Shown: positions 5,708 through 5,937 of the stretch, piece after piece
How positions within the stretch are numbered: position 1 is the first letter of the stretch
Layout of the letters: each line of letters opens with the position of its first letter
Assembly: GCA_022360235.1 (NCBI GenBank)
Contig: JAKSDE010000062.1
Location: 1 to 5,937, forward strand
From: Cytophagales bacterium
GTDB lineage: Bacteria > Bacteroidota > Bacteroidia > Cytophagales > Amoebophilaceae
Reading direction: 5' to 3'
DNA length: 5,937 bases
Notes under the pieces: model-generated
Database searches by the model: none
What the model saw: the letters and a program-made list of their open reading frames with translations, nothing else
Told to the model about the DNA's origin: nothing
Made by a program: the position numbers and the translations under genes

Positions 5708-5937
5708 ATGCCAGGAGAATTTAGAAAAAGTCTATCAATAGCAACGATTTCCTTTAGTTTGGAGGGAAGCGAAGTATCAATAACAGACTTTAGCTTAACC
5801 TTATCATTTGATAATGGTTGTAGCTATCAAGAAGTAATGGGACAGGAGGGTAAGAAATCGTATATGCTACAAAAAGGTTCAGGGGTACAAACGGTAGGTA
5901 GCGCCACCATTGGCATTACCAAAACACCCGATGGTAA
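5708..5937 (+). CDS. Partial gene downstream of the sheath, possible tail tube protein
   Basis: Seventy-six codons are visible, starting MPGEFRKSLSIATISFSLEG and continuing without a stop to the window edge. The ATG is the first in frame after a TAA at 5672-5674. The visible part alternates short hydrophobic and polar stretches (SIATISFSLEG, SITDFSLTLSF, GSATIGITKTPDG), as in a beta-sandwich or beta-barrel protein. It lies 54 bases downstream of the sheath stop with no intervening terminator, so it is probably in the same operon. In many contractile injection loci the gene after the sheath encodes the inner tube (Hcp/gp19/Afp1-like), and the beta-rich pattern is compatible. I do not see the canonical gp19 motifs, so a different structural component is possible. 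The frame is reliable, the function tentative. Confidence 0.65.
   Translation, partial: MPGEFRKSLSIATISFSLEGSEVSITDFSLTLSFDNGCSYQEVMGQEGKKSYMLQKGSGVQTVGSATIGITKTPDG

Noticed and set aside
5680..5724. 14-codon frame ATGGTTAAACTC... overlapping the start of the last gene
   Set aside because: It has an A-rich leader, but the peptide is very short, stops at TAG 5722-5724 and is out of frame with the downstream gene. A translational-coupling leader is possible but unsupported.

Overview
The window looks like an AT-rich Bacteroidota chromosome. The best guess is the Amoebophilaceae (the Amoebophilus/Cardinium group of intracellular symbionts). Three things point there: the HtpG sequence style (an SRSFLQADSNVKKI-type catalytic loop), the absence of Shine-Dalgarno sequences with A-rich leaders instead, and the start of a contractile injection gene cluster of the phage-tail/eCIS type, known in that lineage as T6SS subtype iv. 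The lineage call is inference; no similarity search was possible.

Layout. Positions 1-157 are non-coding sequence downstream of htpG. Positions 158-1957 (minus strand) hold a complete htpG, encoding the bacterial Hsp90 chaperone. Positions 1958-2672 form a 715-base divergent intergenic region in two parts. The first contains a perfect 7-1-7 palindrome (2049-2063) and a 364-base, hairpin-rich segment bounded by a 22-base imperfect inverted repeat (2074-2095 / 2416-2437). The second (about 2441-2672) is extremely AT-rich and probably carries the promoter of the rightward operon.

From 2673 to the right edge, four genes run on the plus strand with short gaps (6, 17 and 54 bases) and no terminator between them. 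They are a DUF4255/Pvc16-N-type protein (191 aa, putative tail terminator/cap), an uncharacterised 283-aa protein, a single-chain phage-type contractile tail sheath (509 aa) with an unusual Glu/Gly pentapeptide-repeat tail, and the beginning of a further gene (76 codons visible) that may encode the inner tube.

The plus-strand genes read as the head-proximal end of a contractile injection machine: cap, unknown accessory, sheath, probable tube. Baseplate, spike, AAA+ ATPase and effectors are not in the window. The system could therefore be T6SSiv (intracellular, membrane-anchored) or a released eCIS particle, and these bases alone cannot decide. htpG is probably an unrelated housekeeping neighbour transcribed divergently.
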